Positions 34,516-43,373 of a stretch of 64,000 bases of DNA are shown in pieces; the first letter of the stretch is position 1, and the number at the start of each line of letters is the position of its first letter. Source of the DNA: a virus; the IMG/VR virus record IMGVR_UViG_3300045125_000119, positions 62,001 to 126,000 of that record; one strand, written 5' to 3'. The notes beneath the pieces are model-generated. The model made no database searches. It was not told where the DNA came from and was given only the letters and a program-made list of their open reading frames with translations. The position numbers were made by a program, and so were the translations under genes.

Positions 34516-35035
34516 ATGCCTGAAGCACCAGAAGAGAAAATTATCGTCGCTGTTCGTGGTCGTGAAGTCGTTCTCGATGACCCGACCAACATGAGAGTTG
34601 GTAGCAAGCGCACTTTTGTCTCGGTATTTCGAGTACGAGTACGGTTGGATCGACTATTTCGGCAAGCAAGAAGAAATGGCCCGGCGTGAAATGCTCGACG
34701 CCGAAATTGACGCCGAAGCTTTGTACAGCCAGAAGTACCTCGAGTGCAAAGACGAAGGCAACACGGACAGGTACGCCGAAAGCTAAAGCCACCGCCGACC
34801 CGGAAGTGATCGCCGCTCGCAAGAAATATACTGAGCGGCGTGAAACTGTCGGTTTGCTCTCGCAGCACATCAGGCTTGGAGCAAGAACCACAGAAAACGG
34901 CGGGAACCGGGGCAACACTCTTCGGGCCGAGTTCAGCGCCCAGAGTCGGGAACCAGTCATCGAGACGGACCAGCCGTATACTCCTATGCCCGATGAGGGC
35001 ACCCCTGTGGCTTTGTCGAGGACGTATTCAAATGA
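34516..35035 (+). CDS. Hypothetical protein (about 172 aa, frameshifted)
   Basis: MPEAPEEKIIVAVRGREVVL, then SRYFEYEYGWIDYFGKQEEM, EIDAEALYSQKYLECKDEGN, ATADPEVIAARKKYTERRET and a Pro/Gly-rich tail ending FVEDVFK with ATGA overlap to the next gene. At least four breaks. Unknown. Confidence 0.5.
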
Positions 35036-35480
35036 CCGACTCCGGCAACAACCCCGGATACGAGAAAGCTTAGGTCCGATCCGTTGATGGAAGGCCTTCG
35101 AGGATCGGACGATTAAGATCGACGCTCCCGTGATGACACGCTCCCGCCATTCCCGCCACTTGACGATTCTGATCCGTTCAAGGGCATTCTCGCCGATTTG
35201 ACTCCGGTCAAACCAAAGAAGTACAATATAGTTCAAAATATGTTTGGCTAAGGTGCGAAAGAGAAAATTCAGGAGCATTGGGCAGAGCCGGTGGGAATTC
35301 CACTAACTGTAAAGCCAAGCGGAACGATGGGGACGTTGGCGGAACCCACAGGCGGTCACCCGATATTTTGTCCCTATGTCCCTTTGGGCTCAAACCCCTG
35401 TGGTGCTGGACCCGGAAACGTTTTCCCGGACGTTCACCGAAATCAAGGTCAAGCCCAGACGGTACAGAAGCATTGACGAT
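35032..35480 (+). CDS. Hypothetical low-complexity protein (frameshifted)
   Basis: MTDSGNNPGYEKA, LPPFPPLDDSDPFKGILADL, then EPVGIPLTVKPSGTMGTLAE and LDPETFSRTFTEIKVKPRRY, SIDDPWEPS. May be two genes (boundary near 35251). The IDDPWEPS tail recurs in the gene ending at 36459. Confidence 0.4.
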
Positions 35481-36241
35481 CCTTGGGAGCCTTCACAGCA
35501 GTTTGCTCCGCATCGACGCCCGCGACGCCAAGTACGACCGCATCGCCGAAATATCCGATCCGAACCGGGTCAATATTGCAATCGGCACTGGCATCGACTT
35601 TATCAGGTACAGTTTCGGCGTCGGTTCTTTGGAGCCAAAAGGCAGGCAGCCTAATTGGGGCCGATTTCAGGGACTGGTGAACACTTACCCGATTACGATT
35701 GGATTTTCTATCTCGATACTGACGCCATTTTCACAAATATGTCCCGTGACGTGCGTCAGTATGTCTGACGAAGAAATTACGATCTAATTGTGCCTGAAAA
35801 CCCGAGAGGGGCACTTGTCCACCGGCGGGATGTTGGTCAGAAATACTCCGTGGACAATGGCATTTATTCACGATTTATTGGAACCAAACTCCAGTTCATT
35901 ACCGAGGGGTATACTGGCACTCTCTCAGGAGGCGACGGCCGAATGTATTTTGAGCAGTCGTCGTTTCACTACCTTTACGACACTAGAGAAGATTATCGCT
36001 AAGCGGATCAAAGGTGGTCGAGCGAAAGCTGTTCGCCTCCACCATGTTCGACCACCAGCCGGATCATTTGCTTGTGCATTTCCCAGGTCGGGCGCACAAG
36101 CGAGAAATGATGATCTGCTACCTGAACGGCGACTACGAAAGACCCAAGCAATTGTACGAATACGAGATGTCGGTCATGGACATTTATCGCAAATCTAAAG
36201 CGGTTAAAAAGGTCAAACTCATTGGGAAGCCATTGTTGTGA
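35473..36241 (+). CDS. GT34-like glycosyltransferase (frameshifted)
   Basis: KYDRIAEISDPNRV with CNRHxxDYIRY-type segment, then YPDYDWIFYLDTDAIFTNMS with the metal-binding DTD, TGGMLVRNTPWTMAFIHDLL, GGDGRMYFEQSSFHYLYDT and a final HQPDHLLVHFPGRAHKREMM. The order matches galactosyl transferase GMA12/MNN10 (GT34). TTG start at 35473. Breaks near 35580, 35650, 35770, 35860 and 36003. Confidence 0.78.
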
Positions 36242-36459
36242 TAATCCGCTCGATACGCAAAGAGTCGATGTATCTGAATCTTTCGACCAGTTTGTGTTTT
36301 CACATGCGACCGGGGAGACACGAACCCTGCCCGACGACACGCCGCATTTTGACGTTTTGATGAACTATGTGTCCCTCGGTCTGATCAGAAATGATCGCCG
36401 AAGGGACCGCAAAGGTGAAGAAACGAAGAACCATAGACGATCCTTGGGAACCGTCATGA
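36238..36459 (+). CDS. Hypothetical protein (about 73 aa, frameshifted)
   Basis: GTG start overlapping the GT34 stop: VIIRSIRKESMYLNLSTSL, then TPHFDVLMNYVSLGLIRNDR and KKRRTIDDPWEPS at the C-terminus. Stop overlaps the glycosylase ATG (TCATGA). Unknown. Confidence 0.5.
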
Positions 36460-37080
36460 TCGACCCGACCAACATTACGGACTACAGTCAGAACGAACGA
36501 CAACTCGAAGAAGTTTTGCTTTGGTGGGTGTGCGCCGCCGGAAAGAACGGCGTCACCATCGCCAAGTGTCTGGAAAACCTCTTGCAGACTTTCCGTCATT
36601 TTTGCAAATCGGCCAACCCGACGCCGTTCGAGATAATTTCTGCCATACCGCTTCTGCCCGAACAGATGCGGAATCACGGCATCGGTTGCTACAACAGCAA
36701 GGCCCGGACGTTCAAAGCCCTGATATCGGCCAAGCTGGATTTGAAAACTTGCACCGTTGACGATCTTGAAGCGATTCCCGGTATCGGCCCCAAAACGGCC
36801 CGATGTTTTTTGATTCACAGTCGCCCGAACCAACGACTGGCGGGCGTTGACACCCATTTGTTGAAGTTCCTTTACGACATGGGCTACGACGTTCCCAAGG
36901 GACGCCGGGCAAGAAGAGGTACAAGGAACTTGAGGCTGATTTATTTGTATTTGTGCGATGTCGCCGAAATGAAACTCGGCCGATTTGGATTTGAAGATTT
37001 GGAACGCATACTCGAAAAATGTCGGCAAACCAGAAGACGTGCTGATGATTTTCAACATTCCAAAAAGGAGAGGGGCATGA
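36456..37080 (+). CDS. HhH-GPD DNA glycosylase (endonuclease III-like)
   Basis: MIDPTNITDYSQNERQLEEV; NHGIGCYNSKARTFKALISA; helix-hairpin-helix LEAIPGIGPKTARCFLIHS with the catalytic-type Lys; RLAGVDTHLLKFLYDMGYDV with the conserved Asp. Breaks near 36905 and 36950 alter the C-terminus, which reads KKRYKELEADL and DVLMIFNIPKRRGA. No FeS cluster cysteines are seen. Base-excision repair of phage DNA. Confidence 0.85.
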
Positions 37081-37536
37081 AGAAGTACAAGGTGAAGATC
37101 ATCGAAGTTTGGGGCGGGAATTATGACTATGATGAAGATATGCGACGTTGGATCGTCAAGGGCATTACCGAATGGACCGAAGTGACGGCCGAGGAATATC
37201 AAGTTCTTCAAGGCTATGTTAACAATTACGGTTTTCATGAACGGCAGCGGGGCAACTATGACACTTTGCCTCAATTGCTATTGTTGCACGACAACGAAGA
37301 CCACATGCCGGTTAACGTCCTCGACCAAGTACCTCGAAGACGCCCGAAAGGTAAAGGCTGAGGGCGAGGCACGTCTTGCAAAGGAAAAGGAAAAGCAACG
37401 GAAGAACGAGGAAAAGCGTAGACAGAAGGTCGAAGCCAAGGAGAAGGCTCTGTTGGAAGAACTCAGGCAAAAGTACGAAGGTCAGCCGCCGATGGTTTGG
37501 GAAGACACTCACTCTGAAGATGGAACCCCGAAGTAA
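37077..37536 (+). CDS. Coiled-coil protein (about 152 aa, frameshifted)
   Basis: MKKYKVKIIEVWGGNYDYDE and TEWTEVTAEEYQVLQGYVNN, then after a break near 37320 a long Lys/Glu helix (EARLAKEKEKQRKNEEKRRQ). ATGA overlap with the glycosylase. Unknown. Confidence 0.65.
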
Positions 37537-38325
37537 ATGGAACCGTTTAACCTCAAGGTTTGGAAGTGCCACAAAATTCTTGCCGTGTTGAGTCTGCCGA
37601 GCGAACTCTGAAGGGAACCGCTCACGAAGGTGGACTCAAATTTTGCGGCCCTATACACTACGCCAACAAGTCGGGATTTTGGATGTACCCGGCTGTTGAC
37701 GTTGATATTTGTTGGCACTGGCGGCAGCAATTTCGAGGTCAAACTTCACCAAGAATTTGACCAACTCCGACGCCGCCACTGTTGCGATCACTTTTGACCC
37801 CGACCGACGACGTACACCCGGACGTTTGGTGCCCGGCGGAACAGGGCGGAACAAGTTCTCTTGGGGCACGGTTGACGAGGGCGTAGTTCAGTTCTGGACC
37901 GGTAACATATTTGAGACGCCGCCGGGATGGAGCCTGCACATCCGCAGTCCCATCAATTTTCCGACAAAGCCCTGTCACGTCATGGAGGGCATCCTCGAAA
38001 CCGACTGGATGCAACAAGACATATGGGCCAATGTCGTATTTGATCGCAAGGACGAATGGGTCCAATTTCGCACCGACACCCCATTTGCTCAACTGGTTCC
38101 GGTTCGCCGTGAGAGCTATGCGGAAAAGTGGCAGTTGAGCGAAGAAATCATCAACAGGGACACACCGGAGGCGAACCGGGTGTTCGAGTATTGGACTCAG
38201 TTCAACGAAAGAAGTTCGCACACGGCGGCAAGCAGGTGTACGCCCCTGATCGGACCAAAGACGCAACGACGTATTACAAAGAAAAACAAAGGATGTGCGC
38301 CGGGCAGATAGAGCCGAAACCCGAA
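37537..38325 (+). CDS. DUF6065-like protein (frameshifted)
   Basis: MEPFNLKVWKCHKIL, GPIHYANKSGFWMYPAVDVD, then VVQFWTGNIFETPPGWSLHI, SPINFPTKPCHVMEGILETD and DTPFAQLVPVRRESYAEKW. This FWTG..F.TPPGWSL.IRSP.N order is a conserved beta-rich family of unknown function often near glycosyl-transfer genes. Breaks near 37590, 37700, 37800 and 38200; the end is not resolved. Confidence 0.65.
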
Positions 38326-39204
38326 ATGCTCAAGTGCCCGTTCCACAAACCGAACCGAACGGTCGTTTACGTCCTTAACGACACTCGCCCCCGTCATCCG
38401 GTAGACGACTGGCCCAAGCACGATTACGTCGAAATGGGTTTGACCAGCTTGAGGATGTTGCGGGAACACAACAAGAATATTCCTGTAAAGATCATTTTGA
38501 TTAACAGTCAATATCGGGAAGTGGACGAACGGTTCCAGGCACTTGGGGCGACCATTATTCACAAGACGAATCATCCCTCCGACCGGTCGTATTTTCCGAT
38601 GAACAAGTGCTGGGTCGGTGAACTCGAAGAGGATCAGGTTCTATATCTTGACGTGGACACGTTGTGTGAACGGAGATGTGGCTGATTTATTTTCCAAATA
38701 CGATTTCGATTACACTGCGGCCGAAAGTGAGTGGATACACCAAAAGGGCTGGAAAATGGAATTCCTCCCCGGCAGTTATCACCCACAAAATTCCGGGGTG
38801 CAATTGTTCAAAAAGGGTTTCCACAAGATCATGTTTTCTAGGCTCCCGGAAGCTCTTGCACGACTGAACCCGTTGGACTTTGGTGTTTACCACCCAAATC
38901 GAGAATATCCAAGTCCTTTGGCCGAGTGGGTGTGGAGTTATGCGAACGGTTGGACCCGTGAAGAAGTGGCTGCGTCTTTGGTTGCGGCCGAGCGGCATAA
39001 AGGCCGGGTATTTCTGGAAGCAGGACGTGTATAACATTCAGAGGCCCGACGATGTGAACCGGTGCCGGGAGTCACTGATTTTCCACAGCTACAGCGAGCA
39101 ATGGAAAATGGTCAACAAATGGCTGGCAAATCGCCGCAAGATGGTATGGCCCGGAAATACGATTTGTGATAAACAAGAGTATTCTCAAAAGGGAGTGTCC
39201 GATG
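38326..39204 (+). CDS. GT-A glycosyltransferase (frameshifted)
   Basis: RTVVYVLNDTRPRHPVDDWP and KHDYVEMGLTSLRMLREHNK, PVKIILINSQYREVDERFQA, then EDQVLYLDVDTLC with a DxD metal site, and after a break near 38670 ADLFSKYDFDYTAAESEWIH, NSGVQLFKKGFHKIMFSRLP. Pattern of GT8-type retaining transferases. A break near 39005 changes the C-terminus. Start at 38326 is tentative. Confidence 0.75.
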
Positions 39205-39704
39205 AAAATCCCGGCGATCCGTCCGCTCAACTTCAACAAGAACTCCCGCTCGATCCTCAAGATTGAGTTCGACTGCTATACCGATCCTTGGGACGAAGAG
39301 ACGTTTCGGGACTGCTTCAAACAGAAGCACACTAGGGGCTTGACCGTTGACTTGGACGGAGAAATTGTTGGGTTTATCATCTATCAAATTAACAAGAACA
39401 GCATTACACTTGTCAACGTGGCCGTGGATAAGGCCCACCGGCGAAAGGGCTATGCGAAAGAACTGGTTAATTCGGTCAAAAAGTCTTTTGAAGAAAAAGG
39501 GCGATCAAATTGGACACCGTTGTGTCTGACATTTGTCTCGAATCTCATCTGTTCCTGAAGTCGCAAAAGTTTGTGGCGGAACGAGTTGAACGCAAATATT
39601 TCAAGGTTGGTGACTCTTATGAAGACGGGTATCGCTTCGTTTTTACCCGGCAAGAGGCGACCATGACGCCTGATGAGTTCGAGGAACTGGTTTGTCGAAA
39701 ATGA
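39202..39704 (+). CDS. GNAT N-acetyltransferase (RimI-like, frameshifted)
   Basis: MKIPAIRPLNFNKNSRSILK; LDGEIVGFIIYQINKNSITL; LVNVAVDKAHRRKGYAKELV is the acetyl-CoA binding motif (R/Q-x-x-G-x-G/A); after a break near 39505 DTVVSDICLESHLFLKSQKF and DSYEDGYRFVFTRQ. About 167 residues. Acetylates an amine or protein N-terminus; target unknown. Confidence 0.85.
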
Positions 39705-39793
39705 CTGATGACCAAATGGTAGCCGCTACTGTTTTGGCTATGTTTTTGGTTAGTGTAATCCATGATGTTAGTTTGCAACTGAGGATTCAATGA
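39701..39793 (+). CDS. 30-residue single-span membrane peptide
   Basis: MTDDQMVAATVLAMFLVSVI then HDVSLQLRIQ. Overlaps both neighbours by ATGA, supporting translation. Unknown. Confidence 0.55.
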   Translation: MTDDQMVAATVLAMFLVSVIHDVSLQLRIQ

Positions 39794-40413
39794 AACTAAT
39801 TCTGCGTGACCGTAACCAGGGTATGGTTGATGCCTGGAATTCTCAATTCCGAGGCGTTCCCGAAATGTCGAAATCGGGTGCGGGGATATTTTTGACGTTA
39901 AAGCCGATGCCATTGTGTCTCCGGCCAATTCGTTCGGGTTCATGAACGGCGGGATCGACCTTGCTTATTCCAAGCGGTTCGGCTGGGGGCTTCAGGCAAA
40001 ACTCCAGAAGCACCTTTTCGATTTATACGACGGTGAACTGCCCGTAGGGGATGCCGTTTGCATTCTCATTGACAACGATCCCGATTTTAAGTATCTGATT
40101 TCGGCCCCGACGATGCGAGTGCCGATGAACATCGTCGGGACTGTGAACGCCTATCTCGCCATGCGTGCGGTTCCTTCGTATTGTTCGGGGAATGAACGGC
40201 GTCGGCATCAATTCGGTGTTGTGTCCGGGGTTGGGAACGGCTATTGGTCAAATGTCTTACGACGTGGCCGCATTCCAGATGCGAGAAGCTTATCGTGTTG
40301 TGATGGAAAACCAGCCTTTGGATTTCCGTGACATTGCCGGATCGTTTTGTTACCACGATGCCATGCGTCGTGGCCTTTTCTACTGTGAACCCGAAGCGAA
40401 CGAGGGCAAATAA
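39790..40413 (+). CDS. Macro domain protein (ADP-ribose binding, frameshifted)
   Basis: VKADAIVSPANSFGFMNGGI is the N-x-x-G macro-domain signature, followed by DLAYSKRFGWGLQAKLQKHL, LISAPTMRVPMNIVGTVNAY and GINSVLCPGLGTAIGQMSYD (second ligand loop). About 207 residues. Binds or hydrolyses ADP-ribose derivatives; could remove host ADP-ribosylation or process NAD-related metabolites. Breaks near 39875 and 40168. Confidence 0.85.
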
Positions 40414-40818
40414 ATGGGAGTGGAACATAAGCATTTAATTGTTCGTTGTAATGTCAGCAAGCCTTTTACCGACGTAGAAAAAACAAAAGATTGGCTTCGC
40501 AGACTCGTCAACGCTATTGGAATGAAGTTGTGTAAGAGTGGCGGGCCTCACGTTGATTATGTGGAAGCCGAAGGGAACAACGGAATAGCTGGCATAGCGA
40601 TGATCGAAACGTCGCACGTTTCTATCCATTGTTGGGACAAACAAGAACCTCCGTTGGCCCAATTGGACGTGTACTCTTGTGCAAAGTTCGATCCAGAAAC
40701 CGTAATGGCTTACGTTCTGGAAATGGAACCCACAAACGTTGAATGCCTGATCGTTGATAGGAAGGACAGAATCACTTTGGACTTTTTGGGATCACCGGCA
40801 CACTGGTTCGAGATTTGA
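40414..40818 (+). CDS. speD: SpeD-like pyruvoyl decarboxylase (AdoMetDC fold)
   Basis: Intact 134 residues. MIETSHVSIHCW holds the E-x-S-H self-cleavage site where Ser becomes the pyruvoyl group; LAQLDVYSCAKFDPETVMAY matches the C-terminal AdoMetDC strand with the catalytic Cys. Size fits prokaryotic class 1b AdoMetDC. Family members make decarboxylated SAM for spermidine; phage homologues of this fold can instead decarboxylate arginine or ornithine, so the substrate is open. Confidence 0.82.
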   Translation: MGVEHKHLIVRCNVSKPFTDVEKTKDWLRRLVNAIGMKLCKSGGPHVDYVEAEGNNGIAGIAMIETSHVSIHCWDKQEPPLAQLDVYSCAKFDPETVMAYVLEMEPTNVECLIVDRKDRITLDFLGSPAHWFEI

Positions 40819-40841
40819 TTAACATGGGTTGGGAGGGATTT

Positions 40842-41046
40842 GTGAAAAAATATATCCATGTGAGCCAACACAAAATCAAAGCTAACCGGAAAAATGGCAC
40901 TCGTGATCCGGTTATCACCGGTAAAATCGTATAAGGACAGCCAGTACGGGCATGAGGTCGTGATATACGACAAGGACGGCGTTGAAGTCGCCCGCATAGT
41001 GTACCGCCGGATTGCCCACTATCATGTGGAGCGCATGTTTGGGTAG
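40842..41046 (+). CDS. Hypothetical protein (about 67 aa, frameshifted)
   Basis: GTG after GGGAGGG: MKKYIHVSQHKIKANRKNGT, then after a break near 40933 KDSQYGHEVVIYDKDGVEVA. Basic N-terminus. Unknown. Confidence 0.55.
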
Positions 41047-41074
41047 AAACCCAAAACGAAGTGAGTAATTACCC

Positions 41075-41176
41075 ATGATAAAGAAACTGTTTAGAGGTGG
41101 CGGCTGGTGCTTCCTGATCCTCGTCCTACTATTACTTTACGGTTGTTTCAGAACCGGAAGTTGCGTATTCGGGTGA
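41075..41176 (+). CDS. Small hydrophobic protein (33 aa)
   Basis: MIKKLFRGGGWCFLILVLLL then LYGCFRTGSCVFG. One hydrophobic helix with a lipobox-like LYGC. First of three consecutive small membrane genes. Confidence 0.55.
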   Translation: MIKKLFRGGGWCFLILVLLLLYGCFRTGSCVFG

Positions 41177-41180
41177 CATC

Positions 41181-41303
41181 ATGGACTTTATGGACAAGTG
41201 GTGGTTTTGGGCCTTGTTTATCCCGGTGTGGATCGCCGGAGCCATTTGGTGGTGTTACAAGGTAATGACCGCCGCTGAAGACGATCACTGGAGAGATTAC
41301 TGA
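41181..41303 (+). CDS. Small membrane protein (40 aa)
   Basis: MDFMDKWWFWALFIPVWIAG AIWW segment is a Trp-rich transmembrane helix, then an acidic tail. Overlaps the next start (TGATG). Confidence 0.6.
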   Translation: MDFMDKWWFWALFIPVWIAGAIWWCYKVMTAAEDDHWRDY

Positions 41304-41475
41304 TGACCAAGTTTCTCGCTTGGTTTTGGTTGGCTCTTATTTTTTCGGCATGTTGGGCCTGATGGTTTGGGCTTACGGTTTGGAATTTACCCTTATTGTT
41401 TGGGCGATAACGTTCGCTTGTGCGGCGTTTATGTTTCTGACGGTGAAAGCCATAGACATTGCATCACGACCATAA
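41303..41475 (+). CDS. Small two-span membrane protein (frameshifted)
   Basis: MTKFLAWFWLALIF, then after a break in the T6 run near 41343 GMLGLMVWAYGLEFTLIVWA and FACAAFMFLTVKAIDIASRP. Third in the membrane gene cluster. Unknown; lysis or membrane-remodelling roles are possible. Confidence 0.55.
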
Positions 41476-41483
41476 GGTGAAAG

Positions 41484-42115
41484 ATGATTTCCGACAAGTT
41501 CGTGGGCAAGTACATGAGACTTGCCAAGCTGGTGGGCGAAGACAAGAACCCTTGCTACAGCCGTAAAATCGGCGTGGTAGTGGTTCGGGCCTACGACGAC
41601 GGTTCTGGCAGAGTGTTGGGTTCGGGTTACAACGGCCCGCCCCGCAAGACGCCGCACTGCGACGAACCCGAATACCTCCGTGACGTGTTTTGGCCGCAGT
41701 TGACGATGCTCGAAAAGAGAAGGTTCTCAAAGCTACTGAAATTGCCGACTGTTGGGACAAATCCGACTCCGAACAGTGCCAGATGGTTTGTGACAAATTC
41801 GGCGGGAGTAAGACCTGCCCCCGCAAAATCATTGGGGCGGCATCCGGCACTCGCCTCGAACTGTGTAGCTGTGTCCACGCCGAAACGAACGCAATCGTCA
41901 ACAGTTCGGACGACCTGCACGGGTGCTGCCTCTTTTGTTGGTGTGGGGTTCCCTGTGTCGAATGCACTAAACTCATCATTAACGCCGGGATCAAGCGGGT
42001 GTACGTCATTGATTGGGGAGCCGATTACAGCCACGGTTCCCGGTGGCTGTTCCACAAGGCCGGTATCCCCATTGAGGAGCATCCACCCGAATACTACCTA
42101 AATTTGGGGGAATAG
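41484..42115 (+). CDS. Deoxycytidylate deaminase-type enzyme (frameshifted)
   Basis: MRLAKLVGEDKNPCYSRKIG and GSGYNGPPRKTPHCDEP, then after a break near 41705 SCVHAETNAIVNSSDDLHGC with the catalytic HAE, and GVPCVECTKLIINAGIKRVY with the PCxxC zinc site. About 210 residues, similar to T4 Cd. Makes dUMP from dCMP for dTMP synthesis. Confidence 0.88.
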
Positions 42116-42133
42116 TTGCAGAATTGTTCTGTG

Positions 42134-42172
42134 AACACTCCATTTATCCAAGGAGGATAATTATGGAGTGTT
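42134..42172 (+). promoter_or_regulatory. Hairpin masking the ribosome site and start of an HNH gene
   Basis: AACACTCCAT at 42134-42143 is perfectly complementary to ATGGAGTGTT at 42163-42172. The 3' arm begins with the HNH start codon, and the loop holds AAGGAGG. In RNA this would hide the start codon and limit translation. Confidence 0.6.
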
Positions 42173-42717
42173 TCATAGGGCAAAGATTTGGTCGTCTTGT
42201 TATTGTCGGAAGACGTGGGAAAATCAAACACAGTTGGAAATGCCAGTGCGACTGCGGCAAATCACTGTGGATTCCACCGTCAAGGTTGACGAAGAAGAAT
42301 GGACTGAAGTCTTGCGGCTGCAACAGATTCCCATCTGGGGAAAAATGCAGTCGTCGAAAAGGATACAAGGACGTATCTGGTAGCATGATCTACAAGATTA
42401 AACGAGACGCCGAGCGGCGAGACATTAGTTTTGACGTTGAGGCGAAATACCTGTACGAATTGTTCGAGTTTCAACAGGGATTGTGTGCGTTGACAGGCAC
42501 ACCTATAACGCTGCCAAAATGTAACGATGACGATAGACATTACAACTACACGGCCTCACTTGACAGAATAGACAGCAAGAAGCCATATGTGGCTGGAAAC
42601 GTGCAATGGATTCACAAAACGCTTCAATGGATGAAGTGGGATAAACCAGAGTCGGAATTCGTAGAATGGTGTCGCAAGGTCGCTGTTTATCATGAGCAAC
42701 AAAGCACGCCGAGCTAA
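42163..42717 (+). CDS. HNH endonuclease (homing type, intact)
   Basis: 184 residues. N-terminal GQRFGRLVIVGRRGK and WKCQCDCGKSLWIPPSRL with KSCGC is a DNA-binding NUMOD-like module; the nuclease part has FEFQQGLCALTGTPITLP, ASLDRIDSKKPYVAGNVQWI (H/N-type metal site) and MKWDKPESEFVEWCRK. Start preceded by AAGGAGG. Inserted between dCMP deaminase and a second HNH gene; free-standing mobile gene. Confidence 0.87.
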   Translation: MECFIGQRFGRLVIVGRRGKIKHSWKCQCDCGKSLWIPPSRLTKKNGLKSCGCNRFPSGEKCSRRKGYKDVSGSMIYKIKRDAERRDISFDVEAKYLYELFEFQQGLCALTGTPITLPKCNDDDRHYNYTASLDRIDSKKPYVAGNVQWIHKTLQWMKWDKPESEFVEWCRKVAVYHEQQSTPS

Positions 42718-43373
42718 ACGTCGAGCCGATGGCCTTTGCAGTGAGTGCAATGAGCCGCTTTGCCGTTTCTTTCTCGTTGTCAAAAGCACTACGATCTCCA
42801 TAAAGCCTATATGGGGTCTGAAGAATATAAACAAAAACAAAAAGAAACCGTCCTCAAAAGGAGGATGGAAAGGATTTGTGCGTTTATTGCGGCGAACCAG
42901 CCTCTCCTGGTATGACACGATGCGAATTTCACTACAAACAACATAAAGAACAAGGGCAACAGAGAGCCGACGCACGATTGCGAGACGGGCTGTGTAGAAA
43001 ATGTGGCAAATTACCTCACTGCAAAGATCGACAACAGTGCGAAGTTTGTCTTTTGAAACAAACTGCTACCACACTCTGGGGCGATCAAAAACGATGGCCG
43101 GAGTTGAAGCAGTTGTTGGAAAATCAGCGATATATTTGTGTTTATACGGGCCGAGATGTAAGACTAGGAGCAAATGCTTCTATTGACCACATCTTGCCCA
43201 GAGCCAGAAATGGCAGCAACGATATTTCTAATTTGCAATGGGTCGATATTGCTGTCAATTGTTTCAAGCTTAATCAGCTTGGCGAGGAAGTTCTTCAGTT
43301 GGCGTTCGAGATTGCCCGTTATAATTACAATGAATTCAAAGCATTCATGGAGGGGCGATGGCCGTCAGTCTGA
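42692..43373 (+). CDS. Second HNH endonuclease with Cys-rich zinc modules (frameshifted)
   Basis: MSNKARRAKRRADGLCSECN, SRCQKHYDLHKAYMGSEEYK, then RICVYCGEPASPGMTRCEFH, LRDGLCRKCGKLPHCKDRQQ form four small CxxC...C..H repeats; the nuclease has RYICVYTGRDVRLGANASID with HILPRARNGSNDISNLQWVD. About 225 residues. Breaks near 42770 and 42880. The zinc repeats may bind the target DNA. Confidence 0.82.

Noticed and set aside
35278-35787. Plus-strand frame of 169 codons starting at TTG
   Set aside because: Arg/Ser/Pro-rich sequence in its first half; the neighbouring frames give better protein and the glycosyltransferase motifs.
36300-37274. Minus-strand frame of 324 codons
   Set aside because: Antisense to the DNA glycosylase and its neighbours; no motifs.
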